64,000 nucleotides of DNA from an uncultured Pelagibacteraceae bacterium (GTDB lineage: Bacteria > Pseudomonadota > Alphaproteobacteria > Pelagibacterales > Pelagibacteraceae): NCBI GenBank assembly GCA_902519255.1, contig CABYIV010000001.1, forward strand, positions 1 through 64,000, read 5' to 3'. A program made the translations under genes and the position numbers. How positions within the stretch are numbered: position 1 is the stretch's first letter; each line of letters begins with the position of its first letter. The notes beneath the pieces were generated by a model, which was not told where the DNA came from, ran no database searches, and saw only the letters and a list, made by a program, of their open reading frames with translations. This document shows, in pieces, positions 55,917 to 64,000 of this stretch.

Positions 55917-57182
55917 TTATAATTTCCCAGGTAACCAGGTTGAGAATATTGGAAAGAGTATCATTAGTATTCCATAAATTATTCCAACGATTGTAAATAG
56001 AGGAACTTCTTTGAAAGCTTTGGCTGGATTTTCTTTGATCACACCTGCGGCTGTGTAAATACCAACGCATACAGGGGGTGTGATCATTCCTATTCCCGCA
56101 AAGGCAACGAATACCACATAAAGATGAAGTAAGCTTTGATTAAATGATAATGTGATTGCTGCAAAAATTGGAACCGTTAAATAAAATACAGGAACTATTT
56201 CAATAAAGGTTCCAAGTATTAAACAAATTGCTCCAAGCATTATCCAGAACAGATTTACGCTAACACCTTTGTCTGTGAAGAATGTAATAATTTTTTGAGG
56301 AGCCTGAGTGTAAGTTAAAACGACACTTAAAAATGTTGCAGTAGCTATAATTGCAAAAATAACTGCTGTTATGATTGCAGTTTCTCTTAAACAGCTCATC
56401 AAAGAAGAGAATGTAAGTTCACGGTAAATTAAAAATCCTATAAGAACTGCATAGACACCCGCAACAGCAGCTGACTCAGAGGGAGTTAGTATCCCTGCAT
56501 AAATTCCACCCAAAATAATCACTGGAGTGATCAATGCTGGTAACGCAGCGATGAAAGAACTTACTCTTTCCTTCAATGATGCCTTCTCATCTGTTCTAAT
56601 ATGCCTGCATTTAAACAAAACTAGAAGGACCATCAAAACTAAGAGAACTAAGCCTGGAATAACCCCTGCTGCAAAGGTTTTAGAAACTGGGACGTTAGTT
56701 AGAGCACTAAATAGAATTGCTGCATTGGATGGAGGTATCAATGCCTCTAATAGAGCCGCAGAGGCTGCTAGGACTACCACAAATGGGGTTGGATAACCTT
56801 GTTCAATCATCTTTGGCATCATAATTGTACCAACTGCAGTAATAGCGGCTAAGATTGAACCGCAAAAAGCTGCAAAGAAACCCATCGCGATAACCATAGC
56901 AACACCCAACCCACCTGGCCAATGACCAACTAGTGTTGTTGTAAACTTAACTAATCTTGATGCTGCTCCACCTTTTAACATAGCCATTCCAGTAAAAATA
57001 AATAATGGAACGGCGATTAGAACATGTTTAGTTAATGCACCAAACGAAACTTGAATTAGAACTGACCAAGGTAAATTTAATCCAGCGATTGCAGCTAAAG
57101 AACTTCCTAAGCCAAAAACTAAAAAAATTGGAACTGAAATAACTAATGTTATAAGAGAAATAATAAAAGCCAATCCAAACAT
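55917..57182 (-). CDS. dctM: TRAP transporter large permease (DctM family)
   Basis: Membrane subunit that carries substrate with sodium or proton symport. 421 residues with about 12 hydrophobic segments. Typical blocks: VPLFIFTGMAMLKGGAASRL near 57, ALIPPSNAAILF near 167, GGIYAGILTPSESAAVAGVY near 227, and [20 protein letters not shown] near 375. The gene ends 20 bases beyond the broken tRNA on the opposite strand. Abuts dctQ with no gap. Confidence 0.95.
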   Translation of the reverse strand: MFGLAFIISLITLVISVPIFLVFGLGSSLAAIAGLNLPWSVLIQVSFGALTKHVLIAVPLFIFTGMAMLKGGAASRLVKFTTTLVGHWPGGLGVAMVIAMGFFAAFCGSILAAITAVGTIMMPKMIEQGYPTPFVVVLAASAALLEALIPPSNAAILFSALTNVPVSKTFAAGVIPGLVLLVLMVLLVLFKCRHIRTDEKASLKERVSSFIAALPALITPVIILGGIYAGILTPSESAAVAGVYAVLIGFLIYRELTFSSLMSCLRETAIITAVIFAIIATATFLSVVLTYTQAPQKIITFFTDKGVSVNLFWIMLGAICLILGTFIEIVPVFYLTVPIFAAITLSFNQSLLHLYVVFVAFAGIGMITPPVCVGIYTAAGVIKENPAKAFKEVPLFTIVGIIYGILMILFPIFSTWLPGKL

Positions 57183-57677
57183 TTATTCTTTCCCTAAAAG
57201 TTTTTTAAAATTATCTAAAATTAGCTCTAATGAAGTTAAGGCTAAAATTAAAAAACCAACTGGAAAAGCTAAAAACATCCACCAGATAGGAATGTTAATT
57301 TCTAATTCCATCATCTGTCCTAAATTGTAATACATTGTAGTTGCATCAACTCCTGCTTTAAAGAAGACGCAAGCAGAAATTAAAGCAATTAAATTTACTA
57401 TTGTTCCAATAATATTTTTTGATTTTTCTGATAAATAGTGACTTAAAAAATCTACTTTAATGTGTTGTCCTTGTTTTAGTAAAGGACCAAGTAATGGGAA
57501 AACTAACCAACTCACCATTACAGGTGGTAATTCAATAAACCACGCAAATCCTGTACCTGTAATAAATCTTGTTGTGGCGCTTAAAGCTAAAGCTGCCACC
57601 ATTAAAAAGACGATGAACATTGCGAGCGAAATTGCAGCTTTTGCTAGCAAATTGTTAATAGCTCGCAATGCCCTCAT
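57183..57677 (-). CDS. dctQ: TRAP transporter small permease (DctQ family)
   Basis: 164 residues with four membrane helices. AALALSATTRFITGTGFAWF near 27-46 and MVSWLVFPLLGPLLKQGQHIKVD near 53-75 (central part WLVFPLLGP) carry the conserved DctQ pattern, ending with LILDNFKKLLGKE. Between dctP (27 bases) and dctM, the standard DctPQM order. Confidence 0.93.
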   Translation of the reverse strand: MRALRAINNLLAKAAISLAMFIVFLMVAALALSATTRFITGTGFAWFIELPPVMVSWLVFPLLGPLLKQGQHIKVDFLSHYLSEKSKNIIGTIVNLIALISACVFFKAGVDATTMYYNLGQMMELEINIPIWWMFLAFPVGFLILALTSLELILDNFKKLLGKE

Positions 57678-57704
57678 AATCTTTTTAGAAAAAGTTAACT
57701 TCTT

Positions 57705-58721
57705 CTAATTGCTCTTAGCATATGCTTGTGCTGCCTCTAAGGCGTCAGCATCAATCATTTTAGCCATTGCTGGCATTACTTCATCTTTCATAAGCTTATC
57801 AAACTTAGCTTTTTCAGCTCCTGAAAGCGTAGTAACAACCCCACCTCTTTCTTGGAATTTTTTAAGAGTACTTTCTCCAGTATCCATAATTAAGTCAGTT
57901 GATCTTTTTCCTACTTCCTTACCAACATCCATTATGATTTTTTGTAAGTCTGGAGATAAACTATTAAACCAAGTTGAGTTAGCCATTATATATGCATCAG
58001 CATAATATTGATAAGGCTTTTGAGCGTATTTTAAAAATTCCCACCAGCTATATGCCTCAATACTTCCCGGAGGACTGTTAATCGTATCAATCATTCCAGT
58101 TTGTAATGAAGTATAAACTTCACCGGTAGGTAAAGACACTCTATTTGCTCCTAAAGCGTCCCACATAGGCTCTTCACTTTTTAAAAGTCTTCTAGCTTTT
58201 AGACCTTTCATAGCATCAATACCTGTTAATTCTTTAGCACTTGAAAAAGTCATTACAGGTCCAACTGGGTTATACATTACTAATGTTGAATTAGTTTTTT
58301 TAGTTAACTCACCCCAAATTTCTTTTCCTTTAGGTGAGTTTTGGAAAAATCCTCTTTGCTGTTCCCACGAATTAAATAATCCAGGAAATGAGGCAACATT
58401 GAAGTTCTTATTGATTGGTGGAAAACTTACCACTCCAACAATTCCTCCAAGTTCAACTGCACCAGAAGTTACCGCTCCCATTACTTCTCTAATTCCAAAT
58501 AATTGTTTAGATGGATAAACTTCGATTTTTAATTTTCCTTTTGCTCTTTTATTTACTTCATCTGCAAATATTTGCGCATGTTTTGCACTATGATGTTTCG
58601 GACTCCAGTGAACAGATAATCGTCCAACTATCTCCGAAAAAGCAGCTGTTGAAGTAAGAACAAATGAAAAAATAAATGTTAAGCTAATAATAGCTTTATA
58701 AATTGATTTAAATTTATTCAT
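57705..58721 (-). CDS. dctP: TRAP transporter periplasmic substrate-binding protein (DctP family)
   Basis: 338 residues. Signal peptide AIISLTFIFSFVLTSTAAFS, cleavage near residue 29. DctP-type fold with KLKIEVYPSKQLFGIREVM near 62, GLKARRLLKSEEPMWDALGA near 177 with the conserved arginine pair for carboxylate binding, and VYTSLQTGMIDTINSPPG near 205. The ligand is probably an organic acid, but not identifiable. First gene of the operon, preceded by AGAGGA as ribosome site. Confidence 0.95.
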   Translation of the reverse strand: MNKFKSIYKAIISLTFIFSFVLTSTAAFSEIVGRLSVHWSPKHHSAKHAQIFADEVNKRAKGKLKIEVYPSKQLFGIREVMGAVTSGAVELGGIVGVVSFPPINKNFNVASFPGLFNSWEQQRGFFQNSPKGKEIWGELTKKTNSTLVMYNPVGPVMTFSSAKELTGIDAMKGLKARRLLKSEEPMWDALGANRVSLPTGEVYTSLQTGMIDTINSPPGSIEAYSWWEFLKYAQKPYQYYADAYIMANSTWFNSLSPDLQKIIMDVGKEVGKRSTDLIMDTGESTLKKFQERGGVVTTLSGAEKAKFDKLMKDEVMPAMAKMIDADALEAAQAYAKSN

Positions 58722-58813
58722 TTTTCCTCTCTTTTTTTAAAAGTTGATCTTATTAGTTGCATATATTTTAACAATGCAAAAATTTAAAAAATTAACTAAT
58801 ATATATTTTTAAT
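58722..58813. promoter_or_regulatory. Divergent control region between TRAP operon and pilin genes
   Basis: 92 AT-rich bases. Contains an inverted repeat TTGCAT-N11-ATGCAA at 58757-58779, similar in core to the AATGCA/TGCATT repeat upstream of the porin. No clear -35/-10 pair. Confidence 0.35.
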
Positions 58814-59317
58814 ATGAACCAAAAAGGTTTTACACTTATTGAACTTTTAGTCGTTGTGGCCATCATTGGTATCTTGGCAGCAGTTGGTGTTGTTGCTTAT
58901 AGTGGTTACACAACAGGTGCCAAAGCTTCTGCAACAAAATCTTGTTATCAATCAACCATAAAGTATATTGAAAGTGAATTATTGCTTTGTAGTATTGGAA
59001 ACACAACAGTAATGGATGGTCAATTGAGTTGCTCAGGATACAACACTCATACAGGCGCATTTAATACTATGCAGGCACTAGCTAATGTTAGATCCTTAAG
59101 AGGTTCAGTTACACCAGGTGTCGATGAGGGTGTTTTGAAATCATATAGAAATCCTTATGATACCTCACTTCCTTGCATAAGATCAAGAACAGGTTTTACT
59201 GCAGGTCAAGTGAGTATAGCTGTAAATAATACAACGTTGCAAATTAGGGCATGTTTCAAAGAAAGTTGTAACGGCAGCAATATAGCTAGTAAAGATATAG
59301 ATGTGAGTAAGAAATAA
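58814..59317 (+). CDS. Type IV pilin-like protein 1
   Basis: Prepilin of 167 residues. Leader MNQKG followed by the cleavage site and N-methylated helix FTLIELLVVVAIIGILAAVG with Glu at position 5 of the mature protein. The body has six or more cysteines (CYQST, LLCS, LSCSG, PCIRS, ACFKESC) that could form disulfides. First of three tandem paralogues that share about 38 N-terminal residues but diverge after it. Possible function: pilus or pseudopilus subunit, for surface contact or DNA uptake. No assembly gene is near. Confidence 0.9.
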   Translation: MNQKGFTLIELLVVVAIIGILAAVGVVAYSGYTTGAKASATKSCYQSTIKYIESELLLCSIGNTTVMDGQLSCSGYNTHTGAFNTMQALANVRSLRGSVTPGVDEGVLKSYRNPYDTSLPCIRSRTGFTAGQVSIAVNNTTLQIRACFKESCNGSNIASKDIDVSKK

Positions 59318-59322
59318 TATTA

Positions 59323-59808
59323 ATGTTAAAACAAAATGGTTTTACACTTATTGAACTTTTAGTTGTAGTAGCAATAATCGGTATATTGGCGGCAGTAGGT
59401 GTTGTTGCATACAGCGGATATACTTCTGGTGCAAAGAAATCTGCAGCCAAGTCTAATCATAACGCTATTGTTAAATATATTATGAGTGAATCAATGAAAT
59501 GTTCGTTGGGTGAAGCTAATGCAATGAGTGGTGAATTAGATTGTTCAAAACAAAGCCAAGCTGATTGGAAAGATGTTGTAGCAAAAGCAACAGAAAAGGC
59601 ACTTGTTGATTTTAAAAATCCATACAATAGCTCAGAAAAAGCAGTAACTCACGGGGGAGGTGTTTCAAACGACACTGATGTTGGATTTAATAGAATGAGG
59701 TCACCTGGAACCACTATTAAAGTTATGACGTGTATCACAACTCCTTGTACAGGAACCATGTGTACCGTTCCAAATCATCTTTGTAGTAAAGATATAACAA
59801 TTAAATAA
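59323..59808 (+). CDS. Type IV pilin-like protein 2
   Basis: 161 residues. Leader MLKQNG then FTLIELLVVVAIIGILAAVG and VVAYSGYTSGAKKSAAKSNH. The C-terminal half differs from copies 1 and 3 but also has cysteines (KCSLGE, DCSK, MTCITTPCTGTMCTV, HLCSK). Begins five bases after copy 1 and ends by overlapping the ATG of copy 3. Synonymous differences in the shared N-terminal DNA are many, so the copies are old and kept alike by selection. Confidence 0.9.
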   Translation: MLKQNGFTLIELLVVVAIIGILAAVGVVAYSGYTSGAKKSAAKSNHNAIVKYIMSESMKCSLGEANAMSGELDCSKQSQADWKDVVAKATEKALVDFKNPYNSSEKAVTHGGGVSNDTDVGFNRMRSPGTTIKVMTCITTPCTGTMCTVPNHLCSKDITIK

Positions 59809-60353
59809 TGAAACAAAAAGGTTTCACTTTAATTGAATTACTTGTTGTTGTAGCAATTATTGGTATTTTAGCTGCAGTAGGTGTTGTTGCGTACAGCGGT
59901 TATACTAAAGGCGCAAAGCAAAATGTATTAAAATCAAATTTTGCAAATATTGAAAAAAAAATCAAATTAGCAGCAACAGGTTGTTTTAGTGGAATTGAAA
60001 TAAAATTTGGCCCATATCAAGATGGAAGATCACCAAATACTCATACATGCAATACTCCTGGCTTTTCTAGCAATATGTTAAGCGCTGACTCAATTACATA
60101 TAAATTGTACTTAGAAAATTTTGGTATGAAAAACCCTATTAACAGCTCTCAACTTGGAATAAATTGGAGTAATGGAACTTGTCCACCTCAAAGTGTTGCT
60201 CAAGGTCAAATAGTTATGGGATATGCACACAAAAATAATACATGCGGAATGGCTGGTAATATGTCTTGCCTTAAAGTAAATTTAGGTGATATCGATGGAA
60301 ATGGATCAGATGATTTTATATCTGAAGAAATTAATTTTTGTGATTTTAGATAA
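59808..60353 (+). CDS. Type IV pilin-like protein 3
   Basis: 181 residues. Leader MKQKG then FTLIELLVVVAIIGILAAVG. The body includes KIKLAATGCFSGIEIKFGPY and a calcium-site-like LGDIDGNGSDDFISEE near residue 160-175 (Asp/Asn/Gly-rich loop), seen in some pilins and dockerin-like loops. Cysteines are fewer. The one-base overlap with copy 2 (TAATG) indicates translational coupling. Confidence 0.9.
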   Translation: MKQKGFTLIELLVVVAIIGILAAVGVVAYSGYTKGAKQNVLKSNFANIEKKIKLAATGCFSGIEIKFGPYQDGRSPNTHTCNTPGFSSNMLSADSITYKLYLENFGMKNPINSSQLGINWSNGTCPPQSVAQGQIVMGYAHKNNTCGMAGNMSCLKVNLGDIDGNGSDDFISEEINFCDFR

Positions 60354-60477
60354 ATAAAATACATAAATGATAATATATTATCCTAAATACTAAGCGGTAA
60401 AATTTTTTTTAAAACAAATGAGTAGGTTTTTATTGATCCGTCTGCAAACTTTAAATAATAATTTAAATATTTAATAA

Positions 60478-60780
60478 ATGTTAAAGTTATCTTTAATTAT
60501 TGCTGCAATTATATTTAGCATACTTACTTGGGCAACTGCTAATGTATGCAGTTATAATTATGTTATCAAAAAAAAAAGCAATATAATTGAGGAATTGAGT
60601 AAAGAGATTGATATTTCATTGGGTAATACGAGAGTATATTATTTTAGAGAGTTAAATTGTAAAAAAGCTGATTTAAGTTTTGATATGATTAGAATGATGG
60701 AAAATATAGAAGTAATATCTGTTATGTTTTATCAATACTTCACTACAGATATAACTGGAAAACCCTTGGGAGATAAATAA
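60478..60780 (+). CDS. Small exported or membrane-anchored protein of unknown function
   Basis: 100 residues, not recognised. One N-terminal hydrophobic segment (LSLIIAAIIFSILTWATANV), two cysteines (VCSY, NCKK) and a mixed charged body ending ITGKPLGDK. The ORF has normal codon use and lies 6 bases before the HIT gene, which supports its being real. The 124 bases before it (60354-60477) hold an AT-only palindrome GATAATATATTATC at 60369-60382 and nothing else recognised. Confidence 0.6.
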   Translation: MLKLSLIIAAIIFSILTWATANVCSYNYVIKKKSNIIEELSKEIDISLGNTRVYYFRELNCKKADLSFDMIRMMENIEVISVMFYQYFTTDITGKPLGDK

Positions 60781-60786
60781 TAATCT

Positions 60787-61152
60787 ATGAAATATGATGA
60801 GAATAATATATTTGCAAAAATCTTAAGAGGCGACATACCTTGCAATAAAATTTATGAGGATGATTTTGTGCTATCCTTTTATGACATCAATCCTCAAAAA
60901 AAAATTCATGCTCTAGTTATTCCAAAAGGAAAATATATTGACTTAGACGACTTCAGCACGAATGCATCCAATGAAGAAATAATTGGTTTAATGAAAGGGA
61001 TTACTATCGTTGCAAAAAAATTAGGTATATCCTCAATCGATGGCAAAGGTTATAGAGCTCTCGCTAATATAAGTGACTATGGCGGACAAGAGGTGCCACA
61101 CTTACATTTCCATTTATTCGGGGGTGAAAAAGTTGGAAAAATGGTTTCGTGA
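60787..61152 (+). CDS. HIT-family nucleotide hydrolase (HinT-like)
   Basis: 121-residue histidine triad protein. NIFAKILRGDIPCNKIYEDD near residue 7-26, HALVIPKGKYIDLDDF near 41, and the triad VPHLHFHLFGGEKVG near 102-116. HinT proteins hydrolyse purine nucleotide phosphoramidates. GTG of the GNAT gene overlaps its stop (GTGA). Confidence 0.94.
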   Translation: MKYDENNIFAKILRGDIPCNKIYEDDFVLSFYDINPQKKIHALVIPKGKYIDLDDFSTNASNEEIIGLMKGITIVAKKLGISSIDGKGYRALANISDYGGQEVPHLHFHLFGGEKVGKMVS

Positions 61153-61661
61153 TAACTAAAGTAGACAGAAAATACTTAGAGATTAATTCACTGGATGAAA
61201 TTAATGTATCAGAAAAACCAAAAAGTGGTTGTAAAGTAGAAAAAAAAAATCCACCAGATTTTCAAATCAATAAATTTTTTTATAAGCAGATAGGCAAAAG
61301 TTACCGCTGGATCGACAGATTAATATGGAATGACGCTAAGTGGATGGATTATACTAACAATTCAAATTTAGAGACTTATATTCTTACCGAAAATGATGAT
61401 TTAATTGGTTTTTTCGAACTTTTGTTTCATCCAGAGACAAGTAAATGTGAAGTAGCTTATTTCGGTATTCTCGATCAATTTATTGGAAAAAAATATGGTG
61501 CATATCTTCTATCTGAAGCATTAAAGTTAGGATTTAGAAAAAATACTAAAAATGTTTGGTTGCATACTTGCTCGCTTGACCACAAACATGCACTTAAAAA
61601 TTATTTAGGAAGAGGAATGAAAATTTTTAAATCTGAAACTATTAATTTGGATATTAGTTAA
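61149..61661 (+). CDS. GNAT-family N-acetyltransferase
   Basis: 170 residues. Central acceptor and acetyl-CoA motifs: YILTENDDLIGFFELLFHPE near 76-95, VAYFGILDQFIGKKYGAYLL near 104-123 with the Q/R-x-x-G-x-G/A-like loop, and VWLHTCSLDHKHALKNYLGRG near 136-155 (shown partly: HTCSLDHKHALKNYL). Substrate unknown. GTG start at 61149. Overlaps lolA by 8 bases at the stop. Confidence 0.88.
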   Translation: MITKVDRKYLEINSLDEINVSEKPKSGCKVEKKNPPDFQINKFFYKQIGKSYRWIDRLIWNDAKWMDYTNNSNLETYILTENDDLIGFFELLFHPETSKCEVAYFGILDQFIGKKYGAYLLSEALKLGFRKNTKNVWLHTCSLDHKHALKNYLGRGMKIFKSETINLDIS

Positions 61662-62208
61662 TATAATTTTGAACTCTAAATATTCTTTCATTAATCATTA
61701 TATTTGTTTCTACATTAGACAACTTGGTTTCAACTTGGTTAAGATAAATGTCAGTTGTAGTCCAACCTTTTATTTCATAACTATTTTTATCAAAAAAAAT
61801 ATTTAACAAATTATTGTTATGTGCAATTTTAAAAGAGAAAGTTTCATCATTCTCTTCAATTGTTTTCGCCTGATCTATTTTATCTAGTAGAAATTTTTTA
61901 TCTAAAATTAAATCAAGAGGAGTGTCTTTAAGTTGGTATCTTAAATAATTTTTAATTTTTTTACTGTTTATCACGAGTGATCTTCCGTTAGATACTAAAA
62001 CTTTATTAAAAATGTCATCGTATTTACAAAAAATTTTTTTTGGATACGAAATTATACAATCTCCCTGCTCAGTTTTTTTTCCAATTTTTTGTATAAAATT
62101 AAAAGATATATTTTCCGTTTCTTCCAATTTATTTTTTATTAATTGCTTTGAAGATGCAAAAATATTTAATGGATAAAAAAAAATTAAAATAAAAATTAAA
62201 TACTTCAC
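61654..62208 (-). CDS. lolA: Outer-membrane lipoprotein carrier LolA
   Basis: Periplasmic shuttle of lipoproteins from LolCDE to the outer membrane. Signal peptide LIFILIFFYPLNIFAS near 1-19; NISFNFIQKIGKKTEQGDCIISYPKKIFCKYDD near residues 33-65 shows the conserved Q and G-strand pattern (cited as NISFNFIQKIGKK and DCIISYPKKI). 184 residues. Downstream of ftsK, as in other alphaproteobacteria, with a one-base overlap. Confidence 0.85.
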   Translation of the reverse strand: MKYLIFILIFFYPLNIFASSKQLIKNKLEETENISFNFIQKIGKKTEQGDCIISYPKKIFCKYDDIFNKVLVSNGRSLVINSKKIKNYLRYQLKDTPLDLILDKKFLLDKIDQAKTIEENDETFSFKIAHNNNLLNIFFDKNSYEIKGWTTTDIYLNQVETKLSNVETNIMINERIFRVQNYIN

Positions 62209-64000
62209 TATTTTAAAACTTCTCTTTTACCTACATGATTAGCTTTACTTACTTCACCATTTAATTCCATTTGATCAATGATCCTCGCAGCTCTATTATA
62301 TCCTATTTGTAGTTTTCTTTGCAAAAATGAGGTAGACGCTTTTCTTTCTGATTTAATTATTTCCAATGCTTCATTATACAATTCATCAGTATCAGAATTA
62401 TCTTTATTTTTTTCACCAATTTCTTTCTCGTCAGCAAAATTCAAAATTTCATCAACATAGTCTGGCTCTGCCTGATTTCTTAAAAAGTTATTTACTTTAT
62501 CTATTTCAATTTCTGAAACGTAGGGCGCATGTATCCTTGTGATTCTATTTGCTGAAGACATATATAGCATATCTCCTTTCCCCAAGAGTTGCTCAGCTCC
62601 TTGCTCTCCTAAAATTGTTCTACTATCAATTTTAGAGGTTACTTGGAATGAAATACGAGTAGGAAAATTAGCTTTTATTGTTCCAGTTATTACGTCTACG
62701 CTCGGCCTCTGTGTGGCCATTATTATATGAATTCCAGCTGCTCTAGCCATTTGTGATAGTTTTTGAATATAGTTTTCAATTTCTTTTCCAGCTACCAACA
62801 TGAGATCTGACATTTCATCAACTATTACAACAATGTAAGGCATCTTAACTTTATGCTTCTCGTTATATCCATTAATGTTCCTCACACCCACTTTTGTCAT
62901 TAACCTGTATCTACTTTCCATTTCTTTAACTACCCAACCCAAAACAGATGCTGCTTTTTTTGCTTCAGTAATAACAGGACATAATAAATGCGGTATCCCT
63001 TCATAGGTTGAAAGTTCAAGCATTTTTGGATCGATCAAAATAAATTTACAGACGTCTGGTGTATGTTTGTAAATGAGTGATAGGATAATTGTATTAATGC
63101 ATACTGATTTCCCTGAACCAGTAGTTCCCGCTATTAATAAATGAGGCATTGAACTTAAATCACTAGTTATTGGTTCTCCAGATATACTTTTACCAAGAGC
63201 AATAGGTAATTTAATTTCTCTTTTTTTAAAATTCTTATCTGAAATTATTTCTCTTAAAAAAACATTTTCTCTGGATATCTTTGGTAGTTCAATACCAACA
63301 GTATTACTTCCAGGTATCGTGGCTATTCTTGCAGATTCTGAACTTGTATTTCTAGCAATATCTTCTGCTAAATTTATTATTTTGGAAACTTTAACCCCAG
63401 CCGCAGGCTCAAATTCATTAAGCGAAACAACTGGTCCATGACTTATTTTTTTTATTTTTCCTTCTACACCAAAATCTAGAAGTATTTTTTCTAAACCTTC
63501 TGAATCTATTTTAACATCATCCTTTTTATTAGAGCCTTTTTCTGGTTTTTTTAAAAAATCGATTAATGGTAATTTAATTTTTACATCACTTAAAACTGAT
63601 TTGTTATTAGAAAACAAATCTTCTTGAACAGGAGGTTCCTTAGATCTTTCAATTATAGTATTTCCTTTAAAAGTATTTTCTTGAGAAATTAAATTGTCTT
63701 GTTTTGATGAAAACAGTTTTTTTATCATAGTTAACGAACCTAAAATATGAGTAATTTTGAAATTACTGCTTAGCAAAAAAAATAATAAAATAAAAAATAT
63801 TAATAAATAGTAACTCACTGTTTGATTAATTTTCAAAAAATCCGTAATTACAGTTTCTGACATTAAATCACCAACAAAACCGTTGTTCCCATTTATTATT
63901 AACCAATAGGTTTCCTTATGAAAAATACTAAAGAAAAATGTTGCAATAATAGTGTAAAGAATTATGAAAAAAGTATTTTCTATAATAATAATAAATTTTT
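62208..64000 (-). CDS. ftsK: DNA translocase FtsK (N-terminus runs off the window)
   Basis: Septum-anchored DNA pump that resolves and moves chromosome ends at division. The frame stays open past an internal ATG at 63863 to the window edge; the extra codons give a membrane helix (NTFFIILYTIIATFFFSIF) and GNNGFVGDL, typical of the FtsK N-terminal domain. Visible parts: two or more helices, a short linker, alpha/beta domains (LEKILLDFGVEGKIKKISHG), Walker A AGTTGSGKSVC, Walker B IVVIVDEMSDLM and ATQRPSVDVITG, and a C-terminal gamma winged helix (KASTSFLQRKLQIGYNRAAR) for KOPS recognition. 597 codons are present in the window. Confidence 0.95.
   Translation of the reverse strand, partial: KFIIIIENTFFIILYTIIATFFFSIFHKETYWLIINGNNGFVGDLMSETVITDFLKINQTVSYYLLIFFILLFFLLSSNFKITHILGSLTMIKKLFSSKQDNLISQENTFKGNTIIERSKEPPVQEDLFSNNKSVLSDVKIKLPLIDFLKKPEKGSNKKDDVKIDSEGLEKILLDFGVEGKIKKISHGPVVSLNEFEPAAGVKVSKIINLAEDIARNTSSESARIATIPGSNTVGIELPKISRENVFLREIISDKNFKKREIKLPIALGKSISGEPITSDLSSMPHLLIAGTTGSGKSVCINTIILSLIYKHTPDVCKFILIDPKMLELSTYEGIPHLLCPVITEAKKAASVLGWVVKEMESRYRLMTKVGVRNINGYNEKHKVKMPYIVVIVDEMSDLMLVAGKEIENYIQKLSQMARAAGIHIIMATQRPSVDVITGTIKANFPTRISFQVTSKIDSRTILGEQGAEQLLGKGDMLYMSSANRITRIHAPYVSEIEIDKVNNFLRNQAEPDYVDEILNFADEKEIGEKNKDNSDTDELYNEALEIIKSERKASTSFLQRKLQIGYNRAARIIDQMELNGEVSKANHVGKREVLK

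Noticed and set aside
60369-60382. GATAATATATTATC palindrome
   Set aside because: AT-only palindromes arise often in this composition; no partner sites or gene link beyond position.
62208-63863. ftsK beginning at ATG 63863
   Set aside because: The frame stays open to the window edge and the upstream codons encode a membrane helix and GNNGFVGDL typical of FtsK, so the true start is outside the window.
1-64000. CRISPR arrays, insertion sequences, transposases, integrases
   Set aside because: No regularly spaced repeats and no such protein domains were seen; the many A and T runs are simple composition.

Overview
The window looks like a chromosomal segment of a SAR11-type (Pelagibacterales) alphaproteobacterium. 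The DNA is very AT-rich, almost all of it is coding, and the longest gene-free stretch is about 280 bases. Start and stop codons of neighbouring genes often overlap. Gene order is alphaproteobacterial: DUF3576 lipoprotein-leuS-lptE-holA, parAB-rsmG-mnmG-mnmE, and hemE next to ppsR-maf-aroE-coaE-dnaQ-secB followed by a Tim44-like gene. No rRNA, intact tRNA, CRISPR array, insertion sequence, transposase or integrase was seen. Assignment to SAR11 rests on recognition of proteins and gene order, not on a database search.

Left part (1-24.5 kb). A leftward run holds lnt (cut by the window edge), ybeY, phoH, miaB, a Fur-family regulator and a shortened tsaB. Next come a polysaccharide deacetylase facing a Bax-like glucosaminidase, a NifU-type Fe-S scaffold, trpS, murJ, the fused malic enzyme maeB, a BON lipoprotein, rsmI back to back with an LpoA-like lipoprotein-type gene, and rdgB. 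The chaperone set grpE-dnaK-dnaJ is followed by dapB, nth and a PfkB-family kinase. A compact patch follows with a 42-codon arfA-like gene, a winged-helix regulator, a YkuD-type L,D-transpeptidase, yggS and a thiE-like gene. A bidirectional hairpin terminator separates thiE from a highly codon-biased porin.

Centre (24.7-50 kb). After DUF3576-leuS-lptE-holA comes the origin neighbourhood: parB, parA, rsmG, mnmG and mnmE on the minus strand, with a perfect 16-bp parS palindrome inside rsmG and a 14/16 match inside mnmG. A sulfotransferase and a TPR/SPINDLY-type glycosyltransferase sit between mnmE and rho. Then follow hemJ, hemH and hemE. The 281-bp gap between hemE and ppsR carries several DnaA-box-like 9-mers and is the best candidate for the replication origin. 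To its right run ppsR, maf, aroE, an SDR, coaE, dnaQ, secB, fxsA, a Tim44-like gene, an Smr gene and hslUV.

Right part (49.6-64 kb). The histidine cluster hisB-hisH-hisA-hisF-hisE is interrupted by two exported proteins with identical SHOCT-type tails. After hisE lies an unlisted 50-aa membrane protein. A segment carrying a trypsin-like protease is then bracketed by two broken copies of a CAT-anticodon tRNA, and a TRAP transporter operon follows. Three tandem type IV pilin-like genes, a small unknown protein, a HIT hydrolase, a GNAT acetyltransferase, lolA and ftsK (cut by the window edge) complete the window.
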